Source of the DNA: an uncultured Burkholderiales bacterium
GTDB taxonomy: Bacteria > Pseudomonadota > Gammaproteobacteria > Burkholderiales > Burkholderiaceae
Direction: 5' to 3'
Length of the DNA: 64,000 nucleotides
Assembly (NCBI GenBank): GCA_946480465.1
Contig: CAMLJY010000008.1
Location: 1 to 64,000, forward strand
This document shows positions 1 through 7,840 of this stretch, one piece after another (positions within the stretch are counted from its first letter, which is position 1; every line of letters starts with the position of its first letter). Below the pieces are notes generated by a model that worked only from the letters and a program-made list of their open reading frames with translations, did not search any database and was not told the DNA's origin. Position numbers and translations under genes: made by a program.

Positions 1-1
1 G

Positions 2-220
2 CAATCGGGACCGGCGGCAGACCAGGGCGGCTCGCTGCTGGAGCTGACCAGCGGCGGCAAGAGGCCGCTCACTTTGGCCAATGGCCAGACGCGCACCTTC
101 CTGCAGGACGGCGACAGCGTGCGCCTGCGCGCCTTCTGCGCGCGCGAGGGCGCGGCGCGCATCGGATTCGGCGAATGCGAGGGCACGGTGCTGCCCTCGC
201 CCAGCCTTCAGTCCAGGTAG
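2..220 (+). CDS. fahA: Fumarylacetoacetase, C-terminal fragment (5' end outside window)
   Basis: The reading frame enters from the left edge and stops at TAG 218-220, giving the last 72 residues. The stretch containing DQGGSLLEL and, further on, FLQDGDSV followed by GFGECEGTVLP matches my recollection of the C-terminal end of fumarylacetoacetase. That enzyme hydrolyses fumarylacetoacetate to fumarate and acetoacetate, the last step of tyrosine/homogentisate breakdown, in the cytosol. The catalytic part is outside the window. The gene ends tail to tail with the next gene, overlapping it by 13 bp. Acetoacetyl-CoA synthetase further along the window could use the acetoacetate formed, but that link is only inferred. 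Confidence 0.85.
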   Translation, partial: QSGPAADQGGSLLELTSGGKRPLTLANGQTRTFLQDGDSVRLRAFCAREGAARIGFGECEGTVLPSPSLQSR

Positions 221-699
221 CGGATCACCAGGTAGGCCGCGGCCTGCCGCGTCAGCGGCACCGCGGGGGCCTGGCCCAGTGCCGGGCCCTGGTTCTCGGT
301 GGCCGCGCCGGTGCCCAGCAGCTTGTAGCCGGCGCCCTGCGCGTCGCGGCGCAGCTCGATCAGCGCGCTGCCGCCCGCTTCGCGCGCCAGCTTCACCACC
401 GCGCTGCCCCACTGCGGCCGCGGCAGCGCGCCGCGGGTGCGCTCGTCGTCGATGCGGCCGATCACCTCGTAGCGGCGCGGCGGGCCATCGGCGTCCCAGA
501 CTTCCATGCCGTCCTGCACGCGCAGCAGGCCGCCCTTGCCCTGCGCCACCTGCGGCTTTCCGCCGGCCGGCTGGTACTGCGCGGTGGAACAGCCGCCCAG
601 CGGCAGCACCAGGGCCGACGCCAGCAGCGCGGCGCCGATCAATGGCCTGGCCAGGCGCGGGCGAAGCGGCCGGGGCGGGCGGGTGGGGTTCGTGTTCAT
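208..699 (-). CDS. Small lipoprotein of unknown function
   Basis: A 163-residue protein starting MNTNPT. A basic N-terminus is followed by a hydrophobic stretch and a lipobox ending LPLGGC (Cys37), so it should be exported and lipid-anchored. The rest is short and polar, with a conserved-looking core around YEVIGRIDDERT and a C-terminal AAYLVIRYLD. I do not recognise a named family. An in-frame ATG 9 bp upstream (706-708) is a possible alternative start. It lies 10 bp downstream of the beta-propeller gene on the same strand, so the two are probably cotranscribed. Its 3' end overlaps the fumarylacetoacetase gene. Confidence 0.7.
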   Translation of the reverse strand: MNTNPTRPPRPLRPRLARPLIGAALLASALVLPLGGCSTAQYQPAGGKPQVAQGKGGLLRVQDGMEVWDADGPPRRYEVIGRIDDERTRGALPRPQWGSAVVKLAREAGGSALIELRRDAQGAGYKLLGTGAATENQGPALGQAPAVPLTRQAAAYLVIRYLD

Positions 700-709
700 G
701 CCGGGCATG

Positions 710-1798
710 CTACGGCGGGAAGGGTGACCCCACCGGTCCCGGGCATCGCAACAGCAGCACGTCCGGCGCAGCAACCTGCCCCAGCGCCAGGCCGCCGGGC
801 ACCGGCACGGCCACCGACACCGCCTGCGCGTGCGTGCCATCGTCCGCCCACGCCAGCGTGGGCACGGCGCCTGCGCCCAGGCCATCGAGCGGCAGCACAT
901 AAACCGCGGAAGGCGCGTCCACCGGCAGCCCGAACAGGTGCAGTCCGGTGCGCCAGGCACTGGCCTGGCCGGCGATCCACAAGCGGCCATCCGACACGGC
1001 CAGGTTGTCGGGGTGGATGGGCAAGGGGCCCGTGGCCTCGCCCAGGGTGGCGCCGGTGGCGGCATCGACGCGCAGCAGGCGCCGGCCCCAGTAGTCCGAG
1101 ACGATCAGCTCGCCGGGCCGGCCGCCTGCGGCGATGCCGTTGGCACCGCGCAAGCCATCGGCCTGCGCGCTGGCACCGCCTTCGTGCAGGCGCAGCAGGC
1201 CGGGCCAGCCGGTGCGGCCGCGCCACAGCAGGCCGAAGAAGTCGAATCGGGTGACGTGCACCACCTCACCAGCGGCATGCAGGTCATTGCCTTCGCCCAG
1301 CGGCCCGTCCTCGGCGGCGTCGGTGAACCACGGTGCCTGCGCGGCGTCGATGCGACCGTCGGCGATGGACAGGCGCCACACCTTGGCCGGCGGCGCAGCG
1401 TCCAGCAGCGTCAGGCGGCCGCGGCCGGGCTGCGCAGGATCGGCTTCCAGCGACAGGCCCATCGGCTCGAAGGCACCGGGCGGCCGCCATGCCAGCTCGG
1501 TCTGCGCGGAGATCGGCTGGCCATCGGCGCCGATGTCGACGCGGCCGATGCGCGGGCCCTCGGCGGCGCAAGCCTGGCGATCGCAGCCTTCGCGCAGAAA
1601 CAGGCGCACACCGCCGCCGGGCATCGGCAATGCCACGATGTCCTCGGCGCCGGTGCCGGCGGTGCGCACGCGCTGCGGTACCGCGGTGCAGGCGGGCTGC
1701 TGCTCCTGGTCCGCGGGGGCCGCCACGGCGGGCAGCGCGGCGAGCGCGGCCGCGCCGAGTCCGGCGGCGACCAGCCAACGTGCCGGTCTGAAACCCAT
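710..1798 (-). CDS. Exported SMP-30/paraoxonase-like beta-propeller protein
   Basis: A 362-residue protein with a signal peptide (LVAAGLGAAALAALPAVAAPA). The start at MGFRPARW was preferred over upstream ATGs because AGGGAGG lies about 5 bp ahead. Blade-like repeats such as GANGIAAGGRPGELIVSDYWG, HPDNLAVSDGRLWIAG and the preceding GEGNDLHAAG resemble six-bladed propellers of the SMP-30/arylesterase/strictosidine-synthase type. Many members are calcium-dependent lactonases or esterases, but no catalytic set could be confirmed here, so substrate and activity are open. It is probably cotranscribed with the downstream lipoprotein gene. Confidence 0.65.
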   Translation of the reverse strand: MGFRPARWLVAAGLGAAALAALPAVAAPADQEQQPACTAVPQRVRTAGTGAEDIVALPMPGGGVRLFLREGCDRQACAAEGPRIGRVDIGADGQPISAQTELAWRPPGAFEPMGLSLEADPAQPGRGRLTLLDAAPPAKVWRLSIADGRIDAAQAPWFTDAAEDGPLGEGNDLHAAGEVVHVTRFDFFGLLWRGRTGWPGLLRLHEGGASAQADGLRGANGIAAGGRPGELIVSDYWGRRLLRVDAATGATLGEATGPLPIHPDNLAVSDGRLWIAGQASAWRTGLHLFGLPVDAPSAVYVLPLDGLGAGAVPTLAWADDGTHAQAVSVAVPVPGGLALGQVAAPDVLLLRCPGPVGSPFPP

Positions 1799-1942
1799 GG
1801 CGCCTCCCTGGCGGCTCGACTGCAACGGGCCGCACTTCATCACGCGGGGAGATGGCGCTCAAGTGACCTTCAGACGGCCCTGCGGGCAAGCGAGCGCAGC
1901 AGCACGGCCGCGCCGTGGGGGCCGGGTTGCCGCGGCGGCAGC

Positions 1943-3280
1943 TCAGCGCGGGCTGATGGTCAGCGGCGCACTGAGCGTGCGCGGCCCCAGCGTCGCGCTG
2001 ATGGTCACGCTGCGGTTGCGGCGCGTGCCCGCGGTGGCGATGGGAAAGGAGGCCGTGAGCGCGCCGGCCGCCACCGTGACGCTGGCCGGCACCACGGCCA
2101 GCGCCGGATTCGACGACGCCAGCGCCACGGCCGTGCCCGCGGCCGGCGCTGCCGCGGACAGCGTCACCGTGCCGGTGGCCATGCGACCGCCGAGCACGCG
2201 CGCGGGCTGCAGCGCCACGCCGCCCAAGTCCGCAGCGCCGCCCACGGGATTCCAGCCGAGCTGGATCACCTCGAAGTCGTTCGCCGTCAGCAACCGGAAT
2301 GCGGGGTTCAGGATGCTGTTGTTCCAGCGCGTGTCGAAGGTGCCGGTGACGTACAGGTCCGAGCCGTTGTCGGCCACGATCAGGCCGTGCTTCTGCATCG
2401 CGCGGAAGATCTTCCGGACGCCGGGGTCGCTGGTGCGCAGCGCGGGGTCCGCGCCGTCCACGCTGGCCTTGAGCCGCAGCCGCGCGCCCATCGGCAGCGC
2501 GCCCGCGGTGCTGCCGGCGCGGTGCGACGCGGGCCAGACGTAGCCGTTGGTGGCGCGAACCGTTACACGGAACGCATGGCCGATCTCGGTCACCGTGGAA
2601 TCGTTCACTTCGTCCCAGCGCACCAGGCCGGGCAGGATCGCCAGCCCCGCGGCATCGGCCGAGGTCCAGCCATCGGGCCGGCGCACATTGGTGTTCATGT
2701 CGAAGAACGCACCGGAACCGGCATGCCAGCGGCCTGCGGTGCCGTCGTACCAGACGTTGTACAGCTCGTAGAGGTGGTTGTTGGTGCAGTCCACCATCAG
2801 CAGGTGGCGGTCCGAGCTGCTGCGCTGGTCCACGTTGGCCGGTGCGCCGCCCTCCACCCAATGCGGCTGGGTGATCGATTGCACCGGAATCGGATAGAAG
2901 GCCTGGCCGGTGCCATCGCTCTCGTCGGCGTAGTCGAAGCTGACGATGGACTTCAGCTGCGAAGCATCGACGACGGCATAGGGCAAGCCATAGATCGCGA
3001 CGCTGCCGGGCGACTCCTCGCCGCCGAAGTCCGGATGCAGCCGCCGCGTGCCGCCGTTGTTGATGAAGGCGATGTAGGCCGCCGAGTTGGCATCCACCGG
3101 CGCCTGCCGGATGTCCAGGTTCCACCAGTTGTCCGCCGGAAACAGCGGCGCGCCACCGCGAATGGCCGCGCCCTGCACCGGCATGCTGGCCGGGCACGAC
3201 GCGGCACCGGCCTGGGCCGACACCGCGGCCAGGGCGAGTGGCACGGCGCACAGCAAGGTGCGCATGGGGGTCGGCAGCAT
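1943..3280 (-). CDS. Secreted protein of unknown function
   Basis: A 445-residue protein with a cleavable signal peptide (LLCAVPLALAAVSAQAGA). The central part is rich in aromatic and Asp residues, for example PADNWWNLDI and VDCTNNHLYELYNVW, and looks like an extracellular catalytic or carbohydrate-facing domain. The last 90 or so residues are Ala/Val/Thr-rich and read as an Ig-like or Calx-beta-like beta-sandwich. I do not recognise a named family. A start five codons in (MRTLLC, 3265) is equally possible because neither ATG has a clear ribosome-binding site. It is divergent from the deacylase gene, with a 249-bp intergenic region. Confidence 0.65.
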   Translation of the reverse strand: MLPTPMRTLLCAVPLALAAVSAQAGAASCPASMPVQGAAIRGGAPLFPADNWWNLDIRQAPVDANSAAYIAFINNGGTRRLHPDFGGEESPGSVAIYGLPYAVVDASQLKSIVSFDYADESDGTGQAFYPIPVQSITQPHWVEGGAPANVDQRSSSDRHLLMVDCTNNHLYELYNVWYDGTAGRWHAGSGAFFDMNTNVRRPDGWTSADAAGLAILPGLVRWDEVNDSTVTEIGHAFRVTVRATNGYVWPASHRAGSTAGALPMGARLRLKASVDGADPALRTSDPGVRKIFRAMQKHGLIVADNGSDLYVTGTFDTRWNNSILNPAFRLLTANDFEVIQLGWNPVGGAADLGGVALQPARVLGGRMATGTVTLSAAAPAAGTAVALASSNPALAVVPASVTVAAGALTASFPIATAGTRRNRSVTISATLGPRTLSAPLTISPR

Positions 3281-3464
3281 GGAAACGGCTCAGGGTGGGG
3301 GTACCGTGTTGTGCCACCGCGCGTGGCGGCCGCGGTGTCAGGCTGTAAACGCAGGCCACTGCACCGCGGTGCAGGATTGCACCGGCATCGTCCATCGCGG
3401 CCGCCACCATCAGGCGGGTTACGAAAACGGCGCACAGTGCGGCGTGGGGCCCTTCTGGCGCATA

Positions 3465-3518
3465 GCATCGCCCGCATCGCCCGCATCGCCCGCATCGCCT
3501 GCATCGCCCGCATCGCCA
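3465..3518. repeat. 9-bp tandem repeat (six GCATCGCCN units) before the deacylase RBS
   Basis: Six consecutive 9-bp units read GCATCGCC followed by C, C, C, T, C and A. The array ends inside the AGGAG ribosome-binding site (3518-3522) of the gene starting at 3530. Any copy-number change would alter the untranslated leader or promoter spacing, not the protein. Confidence 0.9.
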
Positions 3519-3529
3519 GGAGCCGACCG

Positions 3530-4468
3530 ATGGACATCGCCACCCTACCCGACTTCGAGGTCCTGCCGCGCGACCTCACGCCCTACCGCCGCGGCAACAC
3601 CGGCATCGACTACGTGCACCGCTTCGAATCCGGCCGCCCGGGACCACACGTGCTGGTCAATGCGCTGACGCACGGCAACGAGTTCTGCGGCATGGTCGCC
3701 GCCACGCACCTGCTGGACCAGGGCATCCGACCGCTGATCGGCACGTTGACCGTGAGCTTCGCCAACGTCGCCGCCTACGAGAGCTTCGACCCGGCCAAGC
3801 CGCTGGACAGCCGCCAGCTGGTGCACAACCTGAACCGCATCTGGTCCGCCGCCTGGCTGGACGGCGACGAGGACAGCCCAGAACTGCGCCGCGCCCGCGA
3901 GCTGCGGCCCGCCGTGGCCGCGGCCGACCACATCCTCGACATCCACTCCACCAGCACCGACGTGCAGCCGTTCTGGGTCTACCCGCAGTTCGGGCGCAAC
4001 GCGCAGGCCGCGCTGGCGATCGGCCGGCCCGCCGTGCACCTGGTGATGCCGCAGGGCCTGGGTTCCGGCACGCCGCTGGTCCAGCACGGGCGCCACGGCA
4101 CGCCCGAGCACCACGGCGTGGCCCTGGTCGCCGAGTGCGGCGGCCACTTCCGCCGCGACAGCGCCGCACTGGCGACCGAGGTGGCGCTGGATTTCCTGGG
4201 CCATTTCGGCCTTGTCGAACGCCGCCCGCAGGCCGACGCACGGCAGCAGCGCTTCGAGCTGCTGCAGACCTGGGTCATCAAGACCCCGGACTTCCGGTTC
4301 CCGAAGCCGCTGCGCGGCTTCGAGACCTTTGCCCGCGGCGAGCTGATCGCCATCGACGGGGCCGAGGAAGTGCGTGCCCCCTGCGACGACTGCACGATCC
4401 TGATGCCCACGCGCAAGCCGGTGCCGGGGCGCGAAGGCGTCTACCTGGCACGACCGCTGGCGCGCTGA
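3530..4468 (+). CDS. Succinylglutamate desuccinylase/aspartoacylase-family zinc deacylase
   Basis: A 312-residue protein of the AstE/AspA M14-like amidohydrolase family, which removes acyl groups from N-acyl amino acids using one zinc ion. Visible motifs are THGNEFCG (His48 and Glu51, zinc ligands), LDIHST (His139, third ligand), and VAECGGHF, which likely carries the catalytic glutamate. A beta-rich C-terminal domain follows. The substrate cannot be told from sequence. AGGAG seven bases before ATG 3530 fixes the start. A much longer open frame extends upstream, but it is a high-GC artefact that runs antisense through two real genes. The gene is monocistronic and convergent with the FAD oxidase gene. 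Confidence 0.85.
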   Translation: MDIATLPDFEVLPRDLTPYRRGNTGIDYVHRFESGRPGPHVLVNALTHGNEFCGMVAATHLLDQGIRPLIGTLTVSFANVAAYESFDPAKPLDSRQLVHNLNRIWSAAWLDGDEDSPELRRARELRPAVAAADHILDIHSTSTDVQPFWVYPQFGRNAQAALAIGRPAVHLVMPQGLGSGTPLVQHGRHGTPEHHGVALVAECGGHFRRDSAALATEVALDFLGHFGLVERRPQADARQQRFELLQTWVIKTPDFRFPKPLRGFETFARGELIAIDGAEEVRAPCDDCTILMPTRKPVPGREGVYLARPLAR

Positions 4469-4493
4469 AGGGCCGGCACGCTGCGACAGCCGC

Positions 4494-5963
4494 TCACGAT
4501 CGAAGGTAGGTGCGCCAGAGCTGGTTGCTCAGGCGCCCCGCCGGATCCACCTTCGCCTTGAGGCGGCGCAGCTGCTGCGCTTCCGGATAGGCCGCATCGA
4601 ACTGCGCCTGCGTGGCATGCAGCTGGTAGGGCAGGTAGTACCGCCCTTCGCACTTCAGCGCCGCGTCGATCAGCTCGCGCGTCCAGCGTCCCACTTCCTC
4701 CTGCGCCAGCGTCCAGACGCGCTGCTTGTGGTACAGCACGAAGCAGAAGACGTCCTCCTTCGCCCACGGCAGCAACGCGGTGCGGTCCGCCGGCGAATGC
4801 CGGATGCTGACGTTGAGCGCCTCCACGTCATGGCGCCGCAGCACCGCCGCCATCGCCGCGGCAAAGTCGCCGAAGCGCCGCTCCGGCACGAAGTACTCCT
4901 GCAGCGCGAACGTCGACAGGCTGCGCGTCAGCGGCTCCAGCTGCGCCACGTCCAGGCTGGCCTCGCGGTTCAGCCACTTCACCGCGGGACCGCGGGTCAG
5001 CAGGGGGTGCAGCACGTCCGACCGCAAGCGCTCGCCGAAGGGCATTTCGGTGACGAGCCAGATCACGCCCGCCTTGGCCACGTGCTTGCGGCCGTGCGGC
5101 TCGAGGGCCTCGGTATCGGTGAGCACGGCATCGGCCGCCGCGCGCCGCCAGGTGACCGCGACCGGGGCATCGAAACGCGGCGGCAGCAGGTCGGCGTTGT
5201 GCAGCACTGCCGACGGATCGGCCAGCACCTTCTCCTTGAAGTAGGCCGCATAGCGGTCGAGCGGTATCCGCTCCACCTGACGCTCTATCTTGACGTTGTC
5301 GACCACGTCCAGTTCCACCTCGGTGATGACACCGATGGCGCCATAACCGCCGACGGCGGCGTGGAACAGTTCGGCGTTGTTGGTCCGGCTGGCTTCCACC
5401 ACCGAGCCATCGGCCAGCACCAGCTGCAGCGCGCGCACCGTGTTGCCGACCGGCCCGTGCCCCACGTATCGGCCATGGGCGTTCACCGACACGGAGCCAC
5501 CGACCGTGAAGTTGGCGTAGCTCTGCATGGTCTTGACCGCCAGCCCCACCGGCTGCAACAGCGCCTGCAGCTCACGCCAGCGCATGCCGGCCTGCACGCG
5601 CACCGTCCGCGCGCTCGGCTGAAACCACACAAGGCGGCTCATGCCGCGCATGTCCAGGTGCAGCCCACCTTCGACCGCCACCTGCCCGCCCATGCTGAAG
5701 CGGCCGCCGCCGGCCGCCACCTGGCCCGGCCAGGCCTTCAGTGCACGCACCACGTCCGCCGTGGAGGCGGGCCGCTCGATGCGGCCCACCTGCACTGTGT
5801 AGAGCCCCGTGACGTTGGCCACTTCCGGCGCCTGGGGGGCCGCTGCGGTCCGCGCAGGCGGGCCGATCAGGCCGGAAGCCGCCATGGCCTGCACGAGCGC
5901 GCGACGCCGCGGCGAACATGCGGACGGGCGAGGGAACGAGGGTGAAGCGACAGGCACGTGCAT
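4494..5963 (-). CDS. FAD-binding oxidase, L-gulono/D-arabinono-lactone oxidase-like
   Basis: A 489-residue protein. An N-terminal export-type signal (PRRRALVQAMAASGLIGPP, possibly Tat-like) precedes a PCMH/VAO FAD-binding domain with VAAGGGRFSMGGQ (flavin pyrophosphate loop) and NFTVGGSVSVNAHGRYVGHG. The C-terminal half resembles the D-arabinono-1,4-lactone oxidase domain, ending in a typical LKAKVDPAGRLSNQLWR. Family members oxidise aldonolactones or sugar alcohols with oxygen or another acceptor. The actual substrate is unknown. The start MHVPVASP was taken because it keeps the signal peptide short; further in-frame upstream sequence is Cys/Arg-rich and looks non-coding. Confidence 0.8.
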   Translation of the reverse strand: MHVPVASPSFPRPSACSPRRRALVQAMAASGLIGPPARTAAAPQAPEVANVTGLYTVQVGRIERPASTADVVRALKAWPGQVAAGGGRFSMGGQVAVEGGLHLDMRGMSRLVWFQPSARTVRVQAGMRWRELQALLQPVGLAVKTMQSYANFTVGGSVSVNAHGRYVGHGPVGNTVRALQLVLADGSVVEASRTNNAELFHAAVGGYGAIGVITEVELDVVDNVKIERQVERIPLDRYAAYFKEKVLADPSAVLHNADLLPPRFDAPVAVTWRRAAADAVLTDTEALEPHGRKHVAKAGVIWLVTEMPFGERLRSDVLHPLLTRGPAVKWLNREASLDVAQLEPLTRSLSTFALQEYFVPERRFGDFAAAMAAVLRRHDVEALNVSIRHSPADRTALLPWAKEDVFCFVLYHKQRVWTLAQEEVGRWTRELIDAALKCEGRYYLPYQLHATQAQFDAAYPEAQQLRRLKAKVDPAGRLSNQLWRTYLRS

Positions 5964-6086
5964 GGCCGCGCATTCTTGTCGCCCGCTCCCTGCCCGGCAA
6001 GCGGCGGACCCGCGGCACCGGCACCGGCCGCCACCGGTACACCATGCCGATACCGCAACGACAGGCCACCTCACGCAGCTTGCTGT

Positions 6087-6109
6087 AGTATCTATTCAGT
6101 ATCTATTCA
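6087..6109. promoter_or_regulatory. Tandem AGTATCTATTCA direct repeat in the yjjJ promoter (candidate operator)
   Basis: AGTATCTATTCA occurs twice, at 6087-6098 and 6098-6109, with an 11-bp period (one helical turn). It ends 10 bp before the ATG at 6120. It is the most A+T-rich patch in the area and probably overlaps the promoter. HipBA-type systems are commonly autorepressed by their helix-turn-helix partner. Here the winged-helix domain at the N-terminus of YjjJ could bind these repeats (inference). Confidence 0.6.
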
Positions 6110-6119
6110 AGCACGCCCC

Positions 6120-7457
6120 ATGGCACCAGACCACGACCTGGACCGGCAGCGCATCCTCGGCCTCCTGGCCACGCGTGGCCTTGCATCCGCCCAGGAGCTG
6201 CAGGAGGCCATCGGCAGGAGCCAGCCCACGCTCTCGCGACTGCTGGCCGGCCTGTCCGGCGAGGTGCTGACGCTCGGGCGCGCCCGAGCCACCCGATACG
6301 GCATCGGGAAATCCATTCGCGGATTGCCGGCGCAACAGCCCGTCTGGTGGACCGGAGAAGACGGCACGCCGCTTCGCATCGGCACACTGTCACTGCTGGC
6401 GGGCGACGTACTGCACGTCGAGGCCGACGCCTTCAACAGCACCACCCGCGGCGCCCTGCCCTGGTTCCTGAGCCCGTTGCAGGCCCAGGGCTTCCTGGGC
6501 CGGTTGCTGGCGCAGCGCCTGGCCGGTGCGGGGGTCGATTCGCAACCCGAGCGCTGGAACCTGGAGACCGTGCTCTTCGCCGCGCTGCACCTGCACGACG
6601 CGGCCGGAGCCATCACCCTGGGCGAACCCTGGACCCCCACGCCCGCGACCGCGACCGCGGCGCATGCGCCGCTGCCTACCGAACCGCGGCAACTGCCCGC
6701 GGCGCTGGACGCACTGGCCGCCGACGTGGCGCGCACGCTGCCCGCGGGCTCCTCCGCCGGCGGTGAGCAGCCCAAGTTCCTGGCGCTGCTGGACGATGGC
6801 CGCCACGTGCTGGTGAAGTTCACGCCGCCGCGCGGCACGCCTTTCGGCGAGCGCTGGGCCGACCTGCTGCAAGCCGAGGCCCTGGCCAGCCAGGTGCTGG
6901 CCGAGCACGGCGTGGACGTGGCCGCCACCCGCGTGGTCGACAGCGCGCAGCGCAGCTACCTGCTCAGCGCCCGCTTCGACCGCATCGGCCCACGCGGCCG
7001 CCGCCACGTGGTGCCGGTGGGCGCGGCGCACCAGGCCTTCGTCGCCGACACCTACGTGAACTGGGCCACCAGCTGCGAAGCCCTGGCCCGCCAGCGCCGC
7101 CTGCCCGCGCTGGACGCCCGTCGCGCCGAGGCCCTCCTGCACTTTGGCCGCCTGATCGGCAACACCGACATGCATGCCGGCAACCTCGGCCTCTTCGTCG
7201 CGCGGGAAGACCTGGCCAGAGGCCGCTTCACGCTCGCGCCGGTGTACGACATGCTGCCGATGCGCTGGCGCCCGGACGCCGCGATGGGCGGCGCGCCCGA
7301 CTACACGCCCTTCCAGCCCGACCCGCGCAGCGCGGGCAGCGCCGCGGTGGGGCCGGCCACCGTGTTCTGGAACCGGCTGGCCCAGCATGCGCCGGTGAGC
7401 CGGGCGCTGCGGCAGGTGGCGCGGCAGATGGCGGACAGGCTGTCCGCTAACGCCTGA
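6120..7457 (+). CDS. yjjJ: HipA-family kinase/toxin, YjjJ type, with fused N-terminal HTH
   Basis: A 445-residue protein matching the architecture and size of E. coli YjjJ. Residues 1-60 are a winged-helix domain (SQPTLSRLL recognition-helix region) and residues 90-440 a HipA-like Ser/Thr kinase. Visible kinase elements are SSAGGEQPKF (211-220, HipA Gly-rich ATP region), LIGNTDMHAGN with Asp350 and Asn355 in the HipA catalytic D-x4-N arrangement, and PVYDM (Asp377, metal ligand). HipA kinases phosphorylate aminoacyl-tRNA synthetases and arrest growth; for YjjJ the target is less clear. No separate HipB antitoxin gene is adjacent, consistent with the fused HTH. ATG 6120 fits the family start. 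Confidence 0.85.
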   Translation: MAPDHDLDRQRILGLLATRGLASAQELQEAIGRSQPTLSRLLAGLSGEVLTLGRARATRYGIGKSIRGLPAQQPVWWTGEDGTPLRIGTLSLLAGDVLHVEADAFNSTTRGALPWFLSPLQAQGFLGRLLAQRLAGAGVDSQPERWNLETVLFAALHLHDAAGAITLGEPWTPTPATATAAHAPLPTEPRQLPAALDALAADVARTLPAGSSAGGEQPKFLALLDDGRHVLVKFTPPRGTPFGERWADLLQAEALASQVLAEHGVDVAATRVVDSAQRSYLLSARFDRIGPRGRRHVVPVGAAHQAFVADTYVNWATSCEALARQRRLPALDARRAEALLHFGRLIGNTDMHAGNLGLFVAREDLARGRFTLAPVYDMLPMRWRPDAAMGGAPDYTPFQPDPRSAGSAAVGPATVFWNRLAQHAPVSRALRQVARQMADRLSANA

Positions 7458-7840
7458 GTGCGGTGGTGCCGTGGAGACGCGTCTGGCAGACAGGCGAAGC
7501 GCCGAGCCGGGGGTGCGGAGCGGGGCCGCAGATCCCGGGAGATCTGCAGTGAAAGCGGCATCCTCCAAAACGAACATCGAACATGGCACTGGAAGTGCCG
7601 CTCCGGACTGGGCTGGGTCACTCGGGACGGATAGGGAGAGGTCCGGTGTCGAGCCATGAGCAGTCGCTCTTCTGTTGCACCGGGTGCCCGCGGAACCCGC
7701 GGCCCGAAGCGCCGCCCATAGAATCCTGCCGCAACGCTGCAGATGGCCAGCTTGGATCAAATGCCGCATTTCGACGCGTGACCTGTGAGTAGACGATCTC
7801 CCGATCGACATGAGCGGCACTGAGGGGAGTGGCGCGTGAC
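7458..7840. other. Intergenic region upstream of the restriction operon
   Basis: This 383-bp stretch holds no convincing gene. It contains a short hairpin at 7528-7547 and presumably the hsdR promoter. Short open frames here (for example from 7471) lack a ribosome-binding site and recognisable features. Base composition is more A+T-rich towards 7540-7660 than in the flanking genes. Confidence 0.5.
7528..7547. terminator. Hairpin GCAGATC-N6-GATCTGC after yjjJ
   Basis: A perfect 7-bp inverted repeat with a 6-nt CCGGGA loop lies 70 bp after the yjjJ stop. There is no following T-run, so a role as an intrinsic terminator is uncertain. It could equally be a protein-binding dyad. Confidence 0.35.

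Noticed and set aside
1284..3410. A 708-codon minus-strand frame over two secreted-protein genes
   Set aside because: Arg/Gly/Ala-rich low-information translation in the wrong frame of genes with clear signal peptides.
830..4468. A 1212-codon open frame on the plus strand reading into the deacylase gene
   Set aside because: Only the part from ATG 3530 has family motifs and a ribosome-binding site; the rest runs antisense through the beta-propeller and secreted-protein genes and is a high-GC artefact.
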